A stretch of 64,000 bases of DNA from DATNPH01 sp036703315. GTDB taxonomy: Bacteria; Cyanobacteriota; Cyanobacteriia; Cyanobacteriales; Coleofasciculaceae. The position numbers and the translations under genes were made by a program. Shown one piece after another: positions 24,884-33,054 of this stretch; position 1 is the first letter of the stretch; every line of letters begins with the position of its first letter. The stretch covers positions 1 through 64,000 of the forward strand of contig DATNPH010000080.1 of assembly GCA_036703315.1 (NCBI GenBank), read 5' to 3'. The notes under the pieces were generated by a model. The model was given only the letters and a program-made list of their open reading frames with translations, ran no database searches and was not told the DNA's origin.

Positions 24884-25777
24884 ATGATGAAAGGAGTTTG
24901 GAAAAAGGAACGTTTCAGGGAAGCTTTAGCTGGCTATTCCTTCATGGCTCCAACGATTATTGTTATGGGAACCTTTGTAATTTTGCCAATTACCTATGCC
25001 TTATTCCTGGCTTTCCACAAAGTCCGTATTCTCGGTGAATTGAACTATAGATTTATCGGCTTAAAAAGCTTTATCAGGATGGCAGATGATGAGCGAGTCT
25101 GGATTGCCTTAAGAAACACAGCTGAATATGTGGCGATCGTTGTTCCTATCCAGACGATACTAGCTCTTATTTTAGCATTGGTGCTTAATTCCAAAATCAA
25201 GGGTAAAAATGGATTTCGGATTATATTTTTTCTTCCAACTGTTACCTCTTCTGCTGTTTTAACCCTGATTTTCATGTGGATTTATAACTCGAATGGCTTA
25301 CTTAATAATTTTCTAGGTTTGTTAGGTTTACCCACTTACAACTGGATAGGTGATCCAGCCGTTGCTCTCAAAGCCATTATGATCATGAATATTTGGTCAA
25401 CGGCACCCTTTTTTATGGTTATTTACTTAGCTGCTCTACAAGATATCCCAGTTTCCCTCTATGAAGCGGCAACTCTTGATGGAGCTAATAAATGGGATCA
25501 GTTTATCTCTATTACAGTACCGTTGCTCAAGCCAGTCACATTTTTCATCGTTGTGATGAGTGTGATAGGGACATTCCAGCTATTTGACCAATCTTACATT
25601 TTCTCCGCTGGCTCTGGTGGCCCAAATAACTCAACCCTAACTGTTGTACTTCTTATCTATCAATATGCTTTTAAGAGTTTAGACATGGGTTATGCAGCAG
25701 CACTTGCCTTGATGCTGGCTGCTGTGATCATGGCGGCAACGCTCATCCAAAGGTACTTTTTCAAAGAAGAAAACTAG
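24884..25777 (+). CDS. Sugar ABC transporter permease (MalF/UgpA type)
   Basis: The protein has 297 residues and six predicted membrane helices. The EAA loop YEAATLDGANKWDQFISITV contacts the ATPase. AGAGGA precedes the tandem ATG codons. It pairs with the next gene to form the membrane channel of the importer. Confidence 0.93.
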   Translation: MMKGVWKKERFREALAGYSFMAPTIIVMGTFVILPITYALFLAFHKVRILGELNYRFIGLKSFIRMADDERVWIALRNTAEYVAIVVPIQTILALILALVLNSKIKGKNGFRIIFFLPTVTSSAVLTLIFMWIYNSNGLLNNFLGLLGLPTYNWIGDPAVALKAIMIMNIWSTAPFFMVIYLAALQDIPVSLYEAATLDGANKWDQFISITVPLLKPVTFFIVVMSVIGTFQLFDQSYIFSAGSGGPNNSTLTVVLLIYQYAFKSLDMGYAAALALMLAAVIMAATLIQRYFFKEEN

Positions 25778-25801
25778 CCTTTAACTGGGAGATGTATAAA
25801 T

Positions 25802-26629
25802 ATGAATCATCTCAAGGGGATAAGAGTTGCTCTTTACGCAGGTCTTATCTTGTATGCAATTATTACGTTTATTCCTTTTGCCTGGGCGCTTTCTGCTTCG
25901 TTTAAGTCTTTGTCAGAAATTATTACAGGAGGAATGAGTTTTATTCCAAAGCAGTTTACTTGGGAGAATTACAAAACAATTTTCTTCCGTGAACCGTTGT
26001 TTGGACGGTGGTTACTTAATAGTATATTTGTTGCTACCTGCATTACAGGGTTTAATATTCTATTTAATTCAATGGCTGGTTATGCTCTAGCACGAATACG
26101 GTTCCTAGGAAATCAACTGTGGTTCTTTCTGATTTTAGCCGTTTTGATGGTTCCTGGCCAAGTTACTTTGATTCCTAGTTATCTCATCTTAAAAAATTTG
26201 GGATGGCTGAATTCTTATCAAGGTTTGATTATACCTAATGTTGTGAATGCTACGTTTATTTTTATGATGCGGCAATTTTTTATAAATTTTCCAAAGGAAC
26301 TAGAGGAGGCAGCTGCCCTGGATGGATTAAGCCGCTGGGAGATTTTTTTATCCATTGTCATGCCTTTGGCAAAACCAGCTTTGGCGGCACAAGCTATCTT
26401 TATTTTTATGGGAGCTTGGAACAATTTTTTGATGCCTTTAATTGTTTTGTCCGATCCAGAAATGTTTACTCTGCCTTTGGGATTAAATACATTTAAGGGT
26501 CAATATATTAGTTATTGGAACTACATTATGGCGGCTTCTATGGTTTTGACACTGCCTGCGCTAGCCATTTACGCATTTTTCAACCGCTACTTCATTCAAG
26601 GGGTCACGTTTACGGGAGGCAAGGAATAA
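25802..26629 (+). CDS. Sugar ABC transporter permease (MalG/UgpE type)
   Basis: The protein has 275 residues and six helices. Its EAA loop is LEEAAALDGLSRWEIFLSIV. GGGAG precedes the ATG. It is the last gene of the operon; the 260 bases after it hold a partial dispersed repeat (CACTCCCTATTTTCAA at 26685-26700) and no gene. An MsmK/UgpC-type ATPase is encoded at 62.2-63.4 kb and could serve this importer. Confidence 0.93.
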   Translation: MNHLKGIRVALYAGLILYAIITFIPFAWALSASFKSLSEIITGGMSFIPKQFTWENYKTIFFREPLFGRWLLNSIFVATCITGFNILFNSMAGYALARIRFLGNQLWFFLILAVLMVPGQVTLIPSYLILKNLGWLNSYQGLIIPNVVNATFIFMMRQFFINFPKELEEAAALDGLSRWEIFLSIVMPLAKPALAAQAIFIFMGAWNNFLMPLIVLSDPEMFTLPLGLNTFKGQYISYWNYIMAASMVLTLPALAIYAFFNRYFIQGVTFTGGKE

Positions 26630-26889
26630 AAGGATGAAGGATAAAGGATGAAATTTCAGCTGCTGAGGCAGCAATCTGCCTCGCCACTCCCTATTTTCAA
26701 GCTAGCTTAAACATTCTTTACCTTACCTGATCCTTTGGGATACTATAAGGTTGCTGCACGCTAAAGCTCATTCAAACAGCTGAGGTTAATGAGTTCGAAA
26801 TCTACCAAAATTGACCGAATACTAACATTTAAACCGTTTGGAACCGCAAGTCGAACCAGTAACCAATAACTGCTAATTAATAAGTTTTT

Positions 26890-28596
26890 ATGAATCGCTT
26901 CTTACGCTTTCCGTCTCTAGTGACTCTAGCTGTCCGGATTGTTGCTGTGGCGATCGCCATTGGCTGCCTATCATCAATCGTGCCAGTTTTAGCTCAGGGT
27001 AAAGATACTCCCACGGCTCCCATCATCCTTGATGGACGTAAACTCTTTGTAATCAGTCAATCTGGACGGCATAACGCGGAGGAACGAGCGGATGATGCCA
27101 ATCGTGTTCTCAAGCAGAAGATCATAGCCTCTGCTCCGCCAGTGTCAGTCAAGCTCGAAACCAGGCAAAATTTACCGATTATCAAGGTAGATGGCGCTCA
27201 CTTGCTAACTGTTACCGAAGAAGATGCCCCACCGGGAAGAACTGCCAAGGAACAAGCTGAGATTTGGGTGGGACGCCTAGAGCAGGCAATTCAGGAGGCA
27301 CAAAAACAGCGGAAGCCAACGTATATCTGGAAAGCAATACTACTGTCCGTCGGATGCGTACTATTGGCGATCACTTGCAGTTACGGATTGGGTTTGCTCT
27401 GGCGTCGTTGGTTACAGCCGTTGCTTCCTAGAGAAGAGAGAGACTCAGAAAATACCCATCCACGCCTCACTCTCGAACTCGCCGTGCGGATTATCATTGC
27501 GTGCATCCGCGCGGCACTGTTTTTATTCACAGCCCTATACATTACAGATTTGTTTCCCCAAACGCGGGAACTGAGCCGCCTGGTTACTGATACTATCGTC
27601 GGCACTTTAGTTTCCGAGCTGATTCCTCTAGGAAACTCTTCCTACTCAGTCCTAGATTTATTCATTCTCCTGGGGCTGTTTACGGGTGTGATTATCCTGG
27701 CACGAACGATACAAAAGCTACTGCGATCGCGTGTTTTGCGCTTGACTGGCTTGAATCGAGGTTCCCAGGAAACCGTTGCCCAGATTGTCACCTACGGCAT
27801 AATTTTCCTCGGCACAATTGTTGTGCTGCAACTGTGGGGACTTGAACTCAGTTCCCTAACAATTTTTGCCAGCGTGCTCGGTGTTGGGATTGGCTTAGGA
27901 TTGCAAGGAATTGCTAAAGAATTTATCAGTGGTTTAGTGCTGATTTTTGAGCGCCCGATTAAAGTTGGCGACTTTGTGAATGTCGGCGAATTGATGGGAA
28001 CCGTTGAGCGTATCAGCGTCCGCAGTACAGAAATTCGGACTCTGGATGAACTCTCAATCATTGTTCCCAATTCCCACTTTCTCGAAAAGGAAGTCGTCAA
28101 CTGGACTCACCACAGTCCTGTATCACGGTTAAAAGTGCCGGTGAATGTCGCTTATGGGTCAAACCTAACGGCAGTACGAGCCGCTCTAATTGATGCCGCG
28201 AAAGAACATCCCGACGTTCTGACTGAACCGGCTCCTAGAGTTTTATTTAAGGGACTTGGCGACAGTTCTCTGGATTTTGATTTGTTAATTTGGATTGCCG
28301 AACCCCGCAAACAGTTTCTCATTAAGAGTGACCTCTATTATCGAATCGAGGCAATTCTACGTCATCGCCACATTGAAATTCCCTTTCCTCAACGAGACCT
28401 CCACGTTCGCTCTGGCAGCTTACCGTTGGACATTTCACCCCAGTTAGCAGAATCCCTCGCTCAGCTCTCAAGTGGTCTTGCTAAGTGGCTAGAAAAACAG
28501 TCAAATGTCACAAGTCAGGATAATAACACCCATAATGGCTTACAAAATGGAGTTGAAGCTTCTCACTCTACTAAAGTTGAGGACGAGGATTCTTAA
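26890..28596 (+). CDS. Mechanosensitive ion channel, MscS family
   Basis: The protein has 568 residues: a signal peptide (cleavage near VLAQG), a periplasmic region of about 110 residues, and membrane helices near 155-175, 205-225, 250-275 and 300-345. The MscS core is clear: GLGLQGIAKEFISGL pore helix, FERPIKVGDFVNV beta domain, IVPNSHFLEKEVVNW, and a C-terminal cytoplasmic vestibule. It gates on membrane tension to release solutes on osmotic downshock. The long N-terminal periplasmic part is characteristic of larger cyanobacterial MscS proteins. It may be related functionally to the upstream solute importer, but this is only proximity. Confidence 0.9.
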   Translation: MNRFLRFPSLVTLAVRIVAVAIAIGCLSSIVPVLAQGKDTPTAPIILDGRKLFVISQSGRHNAEERADDANRVLKQKIIASAPPVSVKLETRQNLPIIKVDGAHLLTVTEEDAPPGRTAKEQAEIWVGRLEQAIQEAQKQRKPTYIWKAILLSVGCVLLAITCSYGLGLLWRRWLQPLLPREERDSENTHPRLTLELAVRIIIACIRAALFLFTALYITDLFPQTRELSRLVTDTIVGTLVSELIPLGNSSYSVLDLFILLGLFTGVIILARTIQKLLRSRVLRLTGLNRGSQETVAQIVTYGIIFLGTIVVLQLWGLELSSLTIFASVLGVGIGLGLQGIAKEFISGLVLIFERPIKVGDFVNVGELMGTVERISVRSTEIRTLDELSIIVPNSHFLEKEVVNWTHHSPVSRLKVPVNVAYGSNLTAVRAALIDAAKEHPDVLTEPAPRVLFKGLGDSSLDFDLLIWIAEPRKQFLIKSDLYYRIEAILRHRHIEIPFPQRDLHVRSGSLPLDISPQLAESLAQLSSGLAKWLEKQSNVTSQDNNTHNGLQNGVEASHSTKVEDEDS

Positions 28597-28724
28597 GAGA
28601 TGGGCATGTGCAGTTTTCATGTCTGCTGAAGTCCTTTCCCTCAAAATTCAAAAATAAATTCCGTAATCCGCCGGATATCGGCTTGGGTTAGCTGCTTTGA
28701 GGGATGCGCTCGCTGAAAATTCAG

Positions 28725-29273
28725 TTAATTAATCCACGATTCATCTAGAGCAAGATTGCGAGGATTTTTGAGTACGAAACAGCTATCTTCTTTAATTAAA
28801 TCACCTGTACAAGCTATAGGAAGGCGTTCTTGATAAGCTTTGATGGCAAAGATATAGTCCTCGTTGAATAGTTCAGCCTGGATTTTACGCAGTTTGTCGA
28901 TAACCACACCGATAAGTGTAATTTTTCCGCCTAGTTGGTCAGCATTGGGAGTGTGAATTTGCATCACCACTCCCTGAATATAACTATTCAGTATTTGCGT
29001 TATCAAGTCACTAAAAATATCAGTCTGAGAGCGATTTTCAGTTGTTTCTAGTGTTTCCAACATCAGGTTCATAGAAACTGGAAAATCTGACACTTCAGGA
29101 TTTAAAGGCAAAACAATATGGATGGGTTGCTGAACTTCATTGTCTCTAAGCCAGATTATTGCTTTATCAGCTATCTGTCGCTGTTGCTGCCAGCCCTTTG
29201 CTTGTAAATATTTCGCGACTTGTTGAGGTTGTATGGATTTGAGAAGGTCAATATCTTTAATGGTTACATTCAT
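28725..29273 (-). CDS. Conserved hypothetical protein downstream of a DUF4365 remnant
   Basis: The protein has 182 residues, is soluble, and has no motif I can assign. It reads well as a protein (IVLPLNPEVSDFPVSMNLML, FSDLITQILNSYIQG, GKITLIGVVIDKLRK). It starts 28 bases after the end of the DUF4365 pseudogene on the same strand, so the two probably formed an operon. Loss of the partner may leave this gene without function. Confidence 0.7.
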   Translation of the reverse strand: MNVTIKDIDLLKSIQPQQVAKYLQAKGWQQQRQIADKAIIWLRDNEVQQPIHIVLPLNPEVSDFPVSMNLMLETLETTENRSQTDIFSDLITQILNSYIQGVVMQIHTPNADQLGGKITLIGVVIDKLRKIQAELFNEDYIFAIKAYQERLPIACTGDLIKEDSCFVLKNPRNLALDESWIN

Positions 29274-29301
29274 AACTGTTCTCCGGCTGTAATACGTTGC
29301 A

Positions 29302-29613
29302 TCATGCTTTTAAGTTAAGCGCATGGGCAGTAAATACATTTTCTGTAGGTATATAGATCCTTACAGGTTCTTGATTTTGTGTAGGTGTTCCATCAGCTAG
29401 AGATATCCAGAAACCGCAAGGTCTAAGACAGACTTCGTATTCTGATTGATGCAACTAATCATCTACATCGTCAGAGACTACGACAACAATCACGATTCGA
29501 GGAGGGGAGCGATCGCCAACTCTTAATTCTTCATAGTTTTTGACGTTGAGATCATACCTGACATAGCGATGTCAAGGACTTCTTTTGAAGTACATTTCAC
29601 CTGTGCATACAGA
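29302..29613 (-). pseudogene. Decayed DUF4365 gene
   Basis: Reading the minus strand gives YDLNVKNYEELR, then RIVIVVVVSDDVDD, a TAG stop, and in the same frame LHQSEYEVCLRPCGFWISL, ending at TGA (29302). DUF4365 proteins carry Trp just before this Leu, so TAG fits a TGG-to-TAG mutation. Further 5', AQVKCTSKEVL lies in another frame, so a frameshift is also needed. The original N-terminus is missing up to the stop of the DUF202 gene. DUF4365 is a nuclease-like domain of unknown role. Two independent lesions make this a pseudogene. Confidence 0.75.
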
Positions 29614-29617
29614 TAGT

Positions 29618-30016
29618 TTACTCAGGGACAAGAAAACCTGTTGGGCTGGCAGTGGCTGTAAATACGTAATAAATCACCGCCGATCCCAGGAGTGTAATGC
29701 AAATGCTGAAGAAGATCACTCGACGAGTTGAGGGTTCATAGGAGTCATCGTCGATATCACGGCGGATGATGAAGTAGTACAGGGTTGAGAGTAACACCGT
29801 CATTAGACCAACCATCGAGAAGAGTAAGCCTAACTTCCAGCCTGTACCGGGACGAGGCAGTTCGGGAATTTTGAAGTAGCGAAGACGCACAATGACGACA
29901 CCAAAACCCATAAGAGCGATCGCACTACGCATCCATGCTAGGTAAGTACGCTCGTTCGCCAAATGGTCCCGCACTCGTGATGGATTTTGTCGCCCCTGCT
30001 TTTCTACTGTGCTCAC
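29618..30016 (-). CDS. DUF202 (YidH-type) small membrane protein
   Basis: From the GTG at 30016 (preceded by GAGGG at about 6 bases) the protein has 132 residues; a TTG at 30034 is an alternative. The DUF202 signature DHLANERTYLAWMRSAIALMGFG is clear. Three membrane helices are predicted (about 25-47, 60-85, 97-118). Function is unknown in the family. The DUF4365 pseudogene begins right after its stop codon. Confidence 0.88.
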   Translation of the reverse strand: MSTVEKQGRQNPSRVRDHLANERTYLAWMRSAIALMGFGVVIVRLRYFKIPELPRPGTGWKLGLLFSMVGLMTVLLSTLYYFIIRRDIDDDSYEPSTRRVIFFSICITLLGSAVIYYVFTATASPTGFLVPE

Positions 30017-30145
30017 CCCTAACCCTCTGTACAATCGAAACTTAATATAGCTGTTTTTTCATTGTGACAATTAGGAGTTAGGGAAAAAGATTTTCATGCT
30101 CTGTTGTGAGCACAAGCTTTTAGCTTTTAACTATTTCGCGGAATT

Positions 30146-30256
30146 CCCCATCCCTCTTTAGGGTGGGGATGGATAGCGAGTCAAAATAGGGGGTTCGATG
30201 CCCCCTATTTTGACAGTCTTCCCCCTGATTGTTCCTGAATGTATTGCTTAGAGCTT
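30146..30256 (-). pseudogene. Relic of a second IS200/IS605 element (left-end hairpins and TnpA C-terminus)
   Basis: The hairpin 30146-30169 and the perfect 14-bp stem 30180-30193/30201-30214 match in layout the two hairpins at 30452-30475 and 30486-30520 beside the intact element. The minus strand then reads SKQYIQEQ (about 30228-30249), the equivalent of the TnpA tyrosine helix (VITRYITECQ in the intact copy), ending in TAG at 30205. Upstream, LWT and YAH fragments are out of frame. The rest of 30035-30451 holds GTTAGCG-type repeats and nothing codable. Confidence 0.65.
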
Positions 30257-30523
30257 CCGTAAGACCTGATGGGCATAAGTCCAAAGGGCAGTTGCTTTCA
30301 TACCCGTCAGGGAAAGAAACAGAAACCTAAATCGTGTTAGCGAAGCGAGGCGTTAGCCTGGTTTGCGAATCACTGTGGCTCTACTCCCGGTGAGGATGTC
30401 AAGTCTTGACTCCTGAATTTGGCTATCGGTTTAAAGAGTCCGCCGGGAATTCCCATCCCCTTCAGGGGATTGGGATGAAAGGCGGGTCAAAGACGGGGGT
30501 TCAATATCCCCTTCTTTGACAAA

Positions 30524-30949
30524 TCACTTCCCCTGGCATTCAGTAATGTATCTAGTAATAACTTCAGCAGAAACGTGTCCTGCTGTCCCAACATAATAAG
30601 CAGAAGTCCACAAACTGTCTTTCCCGCATACTTTCTTGAGATGAGGGAACTTCTCTCGAAGATAGCGAGAAGAATAGCCTTTCAAGATGTTGGCAATATT
30701 GGCAGGGCTAAACCGGGGAGGTGCAGAAACAAAGACATGAACGTGGTCAATATCTGTCTCTATTGCCAATAAGGTTAGCTGATTGCGCCTACAAGCCTCT
30801 TCAATTAGCTGCTTACAAGCCTCCTTCACTTCACCCACTAAAACCTTTCTTCGGTACTTGGGTATCCAGACTAAATGATACGCGATGGAATAATGTGTCC
30901 ATCGCGTTTTTCCTGTTTGTTTTTCTGTGTCAAGTGACTCGTGTTCCAT
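30524..30949 (-). CDS. tnpA: TnpA, Y1 HUH single-strand transposase
   Basis: The protein has 141 residues, the normal size. The metal-binding HUH motif is His69-Val-His71 in DHVHVFVSAPP. The nucleophile is Tyr134 in VITRYITE. The conserved YHLVWIPKYRR and LWTSAYYV segments are intact. It cuts and joins the hairpin ends of the element as a dimer. No lesion is visible, so it may be active. Confidence 0.93.
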   Translation of the reverse strand: MEHESLDTEKQTGKTRWTHYSIAYHLVWIPKYRRKVLVGEVKEACKQLIEEACRRNQLTLLAIETDIDHVHVFVSAPPRFSPANIANILKGYSSRYLREKFPHLKKVCGKDSLWTSAYYVGTAGHVSAEVITRYITECQGK

Positions 30950-30963
30950 GCTAGAATTTTATC

Positions 30964-32217
30964 ATGCAGACCACCAAGATTTACAGATTACCTTTCCTAT
31001 CATTGCAGTTATTTCAGCAATTGCAAGCCAGCTCGTTAGAGTCGGCAAAAGTGTGGAACACCTGCAAGGACTTGCACAAACAGTTCAGAGTCTCTCATTC
31101 GCCGTGGTTGACATTAATAGATCTTCAAAAACACACCAAAGGCAAGTTTGAGTTGCATTCTCAATCTGTCCAGTTGGTGTGTCGTGCTTTTATAGGGAAC
31201 ATCGACAGTACCAGGGAGAATCGTAAACATGGATTAAAAGACATTAAGTACCCGTGGCGAGACAAGAAGTTTTACCCAACTTATTGGCATCGTCAAGCCG
31301 TTAAGCACGAAAAAGGAAAAACAGTATTATCAATGGGCAAGGGAAGAAAACCCATTGTTCTTCCCATTGAGATTGACAAGCACTGCACCATTGTTAAACT
31401 AATCTGGAACAGAGGGTTTGAACTTCATGTTTCATACAATGTGGAAGTACTTCCTGCTGTCAAAACAGATGTAACAGCCGCTATTGATTTGGGAGAAATT
31501 CACCTTGCTGCTGTTACGACAAGCTCTGGCACAGGGCTAATTGTCACGGGTCGGGGTATTCGTTCTCTTAAACGACAGCGTCACAAGCAATTGCGAACTA
31601 TCTCTAAAAAGCAATCTCGCTGTACAAAAGGTTCCAAGCGTTGGAAGAAATTACAGCGAGCCTTGTATCAGCTTTGTCTTAGAACTGAGCGTAGAATTAG
31701 AGATTTGCGTCATAAAGCCACTACCTGTGTTGTGAGCTTCCTCAAGGCTCAAGGTGTTTCCCAGATTTATATTGGGAATCCAGATGGCGTTAGACGTAAA
31801 AAGTCGGGTCGCAAGCATAACCAACGGATGTCGGGTTGGGAATATGGTACTGACATTAACTACTTAACGTACAAATGTCGCATTGCTGGCATCAAAGCTA
31901 GTGATGGACATGAAAGGGGTTCGAGTAGTACCTGCCCTGCATGCGGTCATCGCCATAAACCCAAGAACCGTAATTGGAAATGTCCAAAGTGTAAATTCAC
32001 TGGACACCGGGATATGGTTGGTGCTGTCAATATTCACTACATTGGATTTGACAAAAAAATAGTGATGCCGAGTAGCATCACGTATCTACGACCTGGTATT
32101 GCCAGGAGTAGTAGTAGCGGAGACACCCGCCATAGTTGTCTAACTCCATCTTCTCGGTCAGCCACTGCTTGTCAGCAGGTCTTCTACGGAAGAACGGTCA
32201 ACGAGATTTTTGGTTAG
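30964..32217 (+). CDS. tnpB: TnpB, RNA-guided nuclease-family protein of IS605
   Basis: The protein has 417 residues. The RuvC-I Asp175 (AAIDLGEIHLAAV), the zinc ribbon Cys324/Cys327 and Cys340/Cys343 (CPACGH, CPKCKF) and the RuvC-III Asp350 (GHRDMVGAVNI) are present. At the RuvC-II position, where TnpB usually has Glu, the sequence is IYIGNPDGV: the glutamate is missing. The protein may be inactive, or the acidic residue may be supplied from elsewhere. The Ser/Arg-rich C-terminal tail after residue 360 is typical of members whose 3' end overlaps the guide RNA. Confidence 0.9.
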   Translation: MQTTKIYRLPFLSLQLFQQLQASSLESAKVWNTCKDLHKQFRVSHSPWLTLIDLQKHTKGKFELHSQSVQLVCRAFIGNIDSTRENRKHGLKDIKYPWRDKKFYPTYWHRQAVKHEKGKTVLSMGKGRKPIVLPIEIDKHCTIVKLIWNRGFELHVSYNVEVLPAVKTDVTAAIDLGEIHLAAVTTSSGTGLIVTGRGIRSLKRQRHKQLRTISKKQSRCTKGSKRWKKLQRALYQLCLRTERRIRDLRHKATTCVVSFLKAQGVSQIYIGNPDGVRRKKSGRKHNQRMSGWEYGTDINYLTYKCRIAGIKASDGHERGSSSTCPACGHRHKPKNRNWKCPKCKFTGHRDMVGAVNIHYIGFDKKIVMPSSITYLRPGIARSSSSGDTRHSCLTPSSRSATACQQVFYGRTVNEIFG

Positions 32218-32243
32218 AAGCCCACCCCCTTCAAGGGGGTGGG
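32090..32243 (+). ncRNA. Candidate omega/reRNA at the tnpB 3' end
   Basis: TnpB guide RNAs are transcribed from the last part of tnpB through the right end. The non-conserved C-terminal codons and the right-end hairpin (32221-32243) fit that position. If so, the guide segment would begin just after about 32246. This is placement by family knowledge; the boundaries are not visible. Confidence 0.4.
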
Positions 32244-32326
32244 AGTGTCACGTTGGTAGCCCTGAATTTTGACTCTTGATTCCCTTCACGTCACCTGAGT
32301 ATTGCAAGTTAATGGACGATAGCTTA

Positions 32327-32923
32327 TCAAATCTCGTAGTGCCAGAAAGGCTGTTTGTCTTGCAGAACAATGGATTTGCGAGGAAGACGTTCAATTATGC
32401 CCTGCTTCTCAAACTCATTAAGGAGTCGTGTTACCGTTACTCTGGTAGTTCCGATAGTTTCAGCAATTTCTTGATGAGTTAAGCGTAGATCAATAAGTTG
32501 TCCTTTTTCGACTTGATGACCAAACTTTTTAGCTAGCCAGCTTAACAAGCGCAGGAGTGAGGCGTCAACAGCTCGGCAATGCAGAATCTCCAAAAGCTCT
32601 TGTATTTGCTGACTATGTCGGATTAGGACTTCAGTTACTTGGTGCCATCTGTCAAAGGGCAGTAAAGTTGCCTCAACAGGGGTGAGACATTCCATTTGGT
32701 AAGGCTCTGCCTTCGATAGCACTGCGCTAACCACATCTCCTACCCCCCATATCCCTAGCGTGACAGTTGTCCCATCTTCAAGCCAAGTTAGAGTGCGAAC
32801 CACCCCAGATTCAATTTTCCACAGATAATCCTTCCCTGGAGGGAGTAGAGAGCGACGCGCAAATTTACTGCGCTTGAGTTCAGTAGAGCTAGCCGCTAAA
32901 AACCTAGAAGCAGAAACAGTCAT
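32327..32923 (-). CDS. Crp/Fnr-family transcription regulator
   Basis: The protein has 198 residues. A shortened cyclic-nucleotide-binding-like beta-barrel (about 25-90) is followed by a long dimer helix and a winged helix-turn-helix, LTHQEIAETIGTTRVTVTRLLNEFEKQGII (about 148-177). The barrel lacks the phosphate-binding cassette of true cAMP binders. This resembles cyanobacterial NtcA/CysR-type factors. It is divergent from the PhnD-like gene with 131 bases between, so it may control that gene and itself. No clear palindromic operator was found. Confidence 0.87.
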   Translation of the reverse strand: MTVSASRFLAASSTELKRSKFARRSLLPPGKDYLWKIESGVVRTLTWLEDGTTVTLGIWGVGDVVSAVLSKAEPYQMECLTPVEATLLPFDRWHQVTEVLIRHSQQIQELLEILHCRAVDASLLRLLSWLAKKFGHQVEKGQLIDLRLTHQEIAETIGTTRVTVTRLLNEFEKQGIIERLPRKSIVLQDKQPFWHYEI

Positions 32924-33054
32924 TAACTCATCCCCTTTGCAAAAAACCTCTCACCGCATCAAGTACCTGTAGGTCGCTAATAATAGATTGATGGAATTCT
33001 AACAGCTAAATCCTTGAGATCGATCGATAAAGTGTAGATTAAAACAAAAAACTG

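Larger units (their letters stand above)
30452..32243. mobile_element. IS200/IS605-family insertion sequence (divergent tnpA and tnpB)
   Basis: The element runs from the left-end hairpin (30452-30475, CCCATCCCC/GGGGATTGGG with one bulge) to the right-end hairpin (32221-32243, CCCACCCCCTT/AAGGGGGTGGG). The two hairpins have the same sequence style and a TTCA loop. tnpA and tnpB are divergent, with start codons only 14 bases apart, as in IS605. The family moves as single strands and makes no target duplication, so exact ends cannot be fixed here. Confidence 0.85.

Noticed and set aside
30180..30214. GGGTTCGATGCCCC resembles the T-arm of a tRNA.
   Set aside because: It is the loop and stem of a perfect 14-bp hairpin in the IS relic. 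There is no acceptor stem, D-arm or anticodon arm at tRNA spacing.
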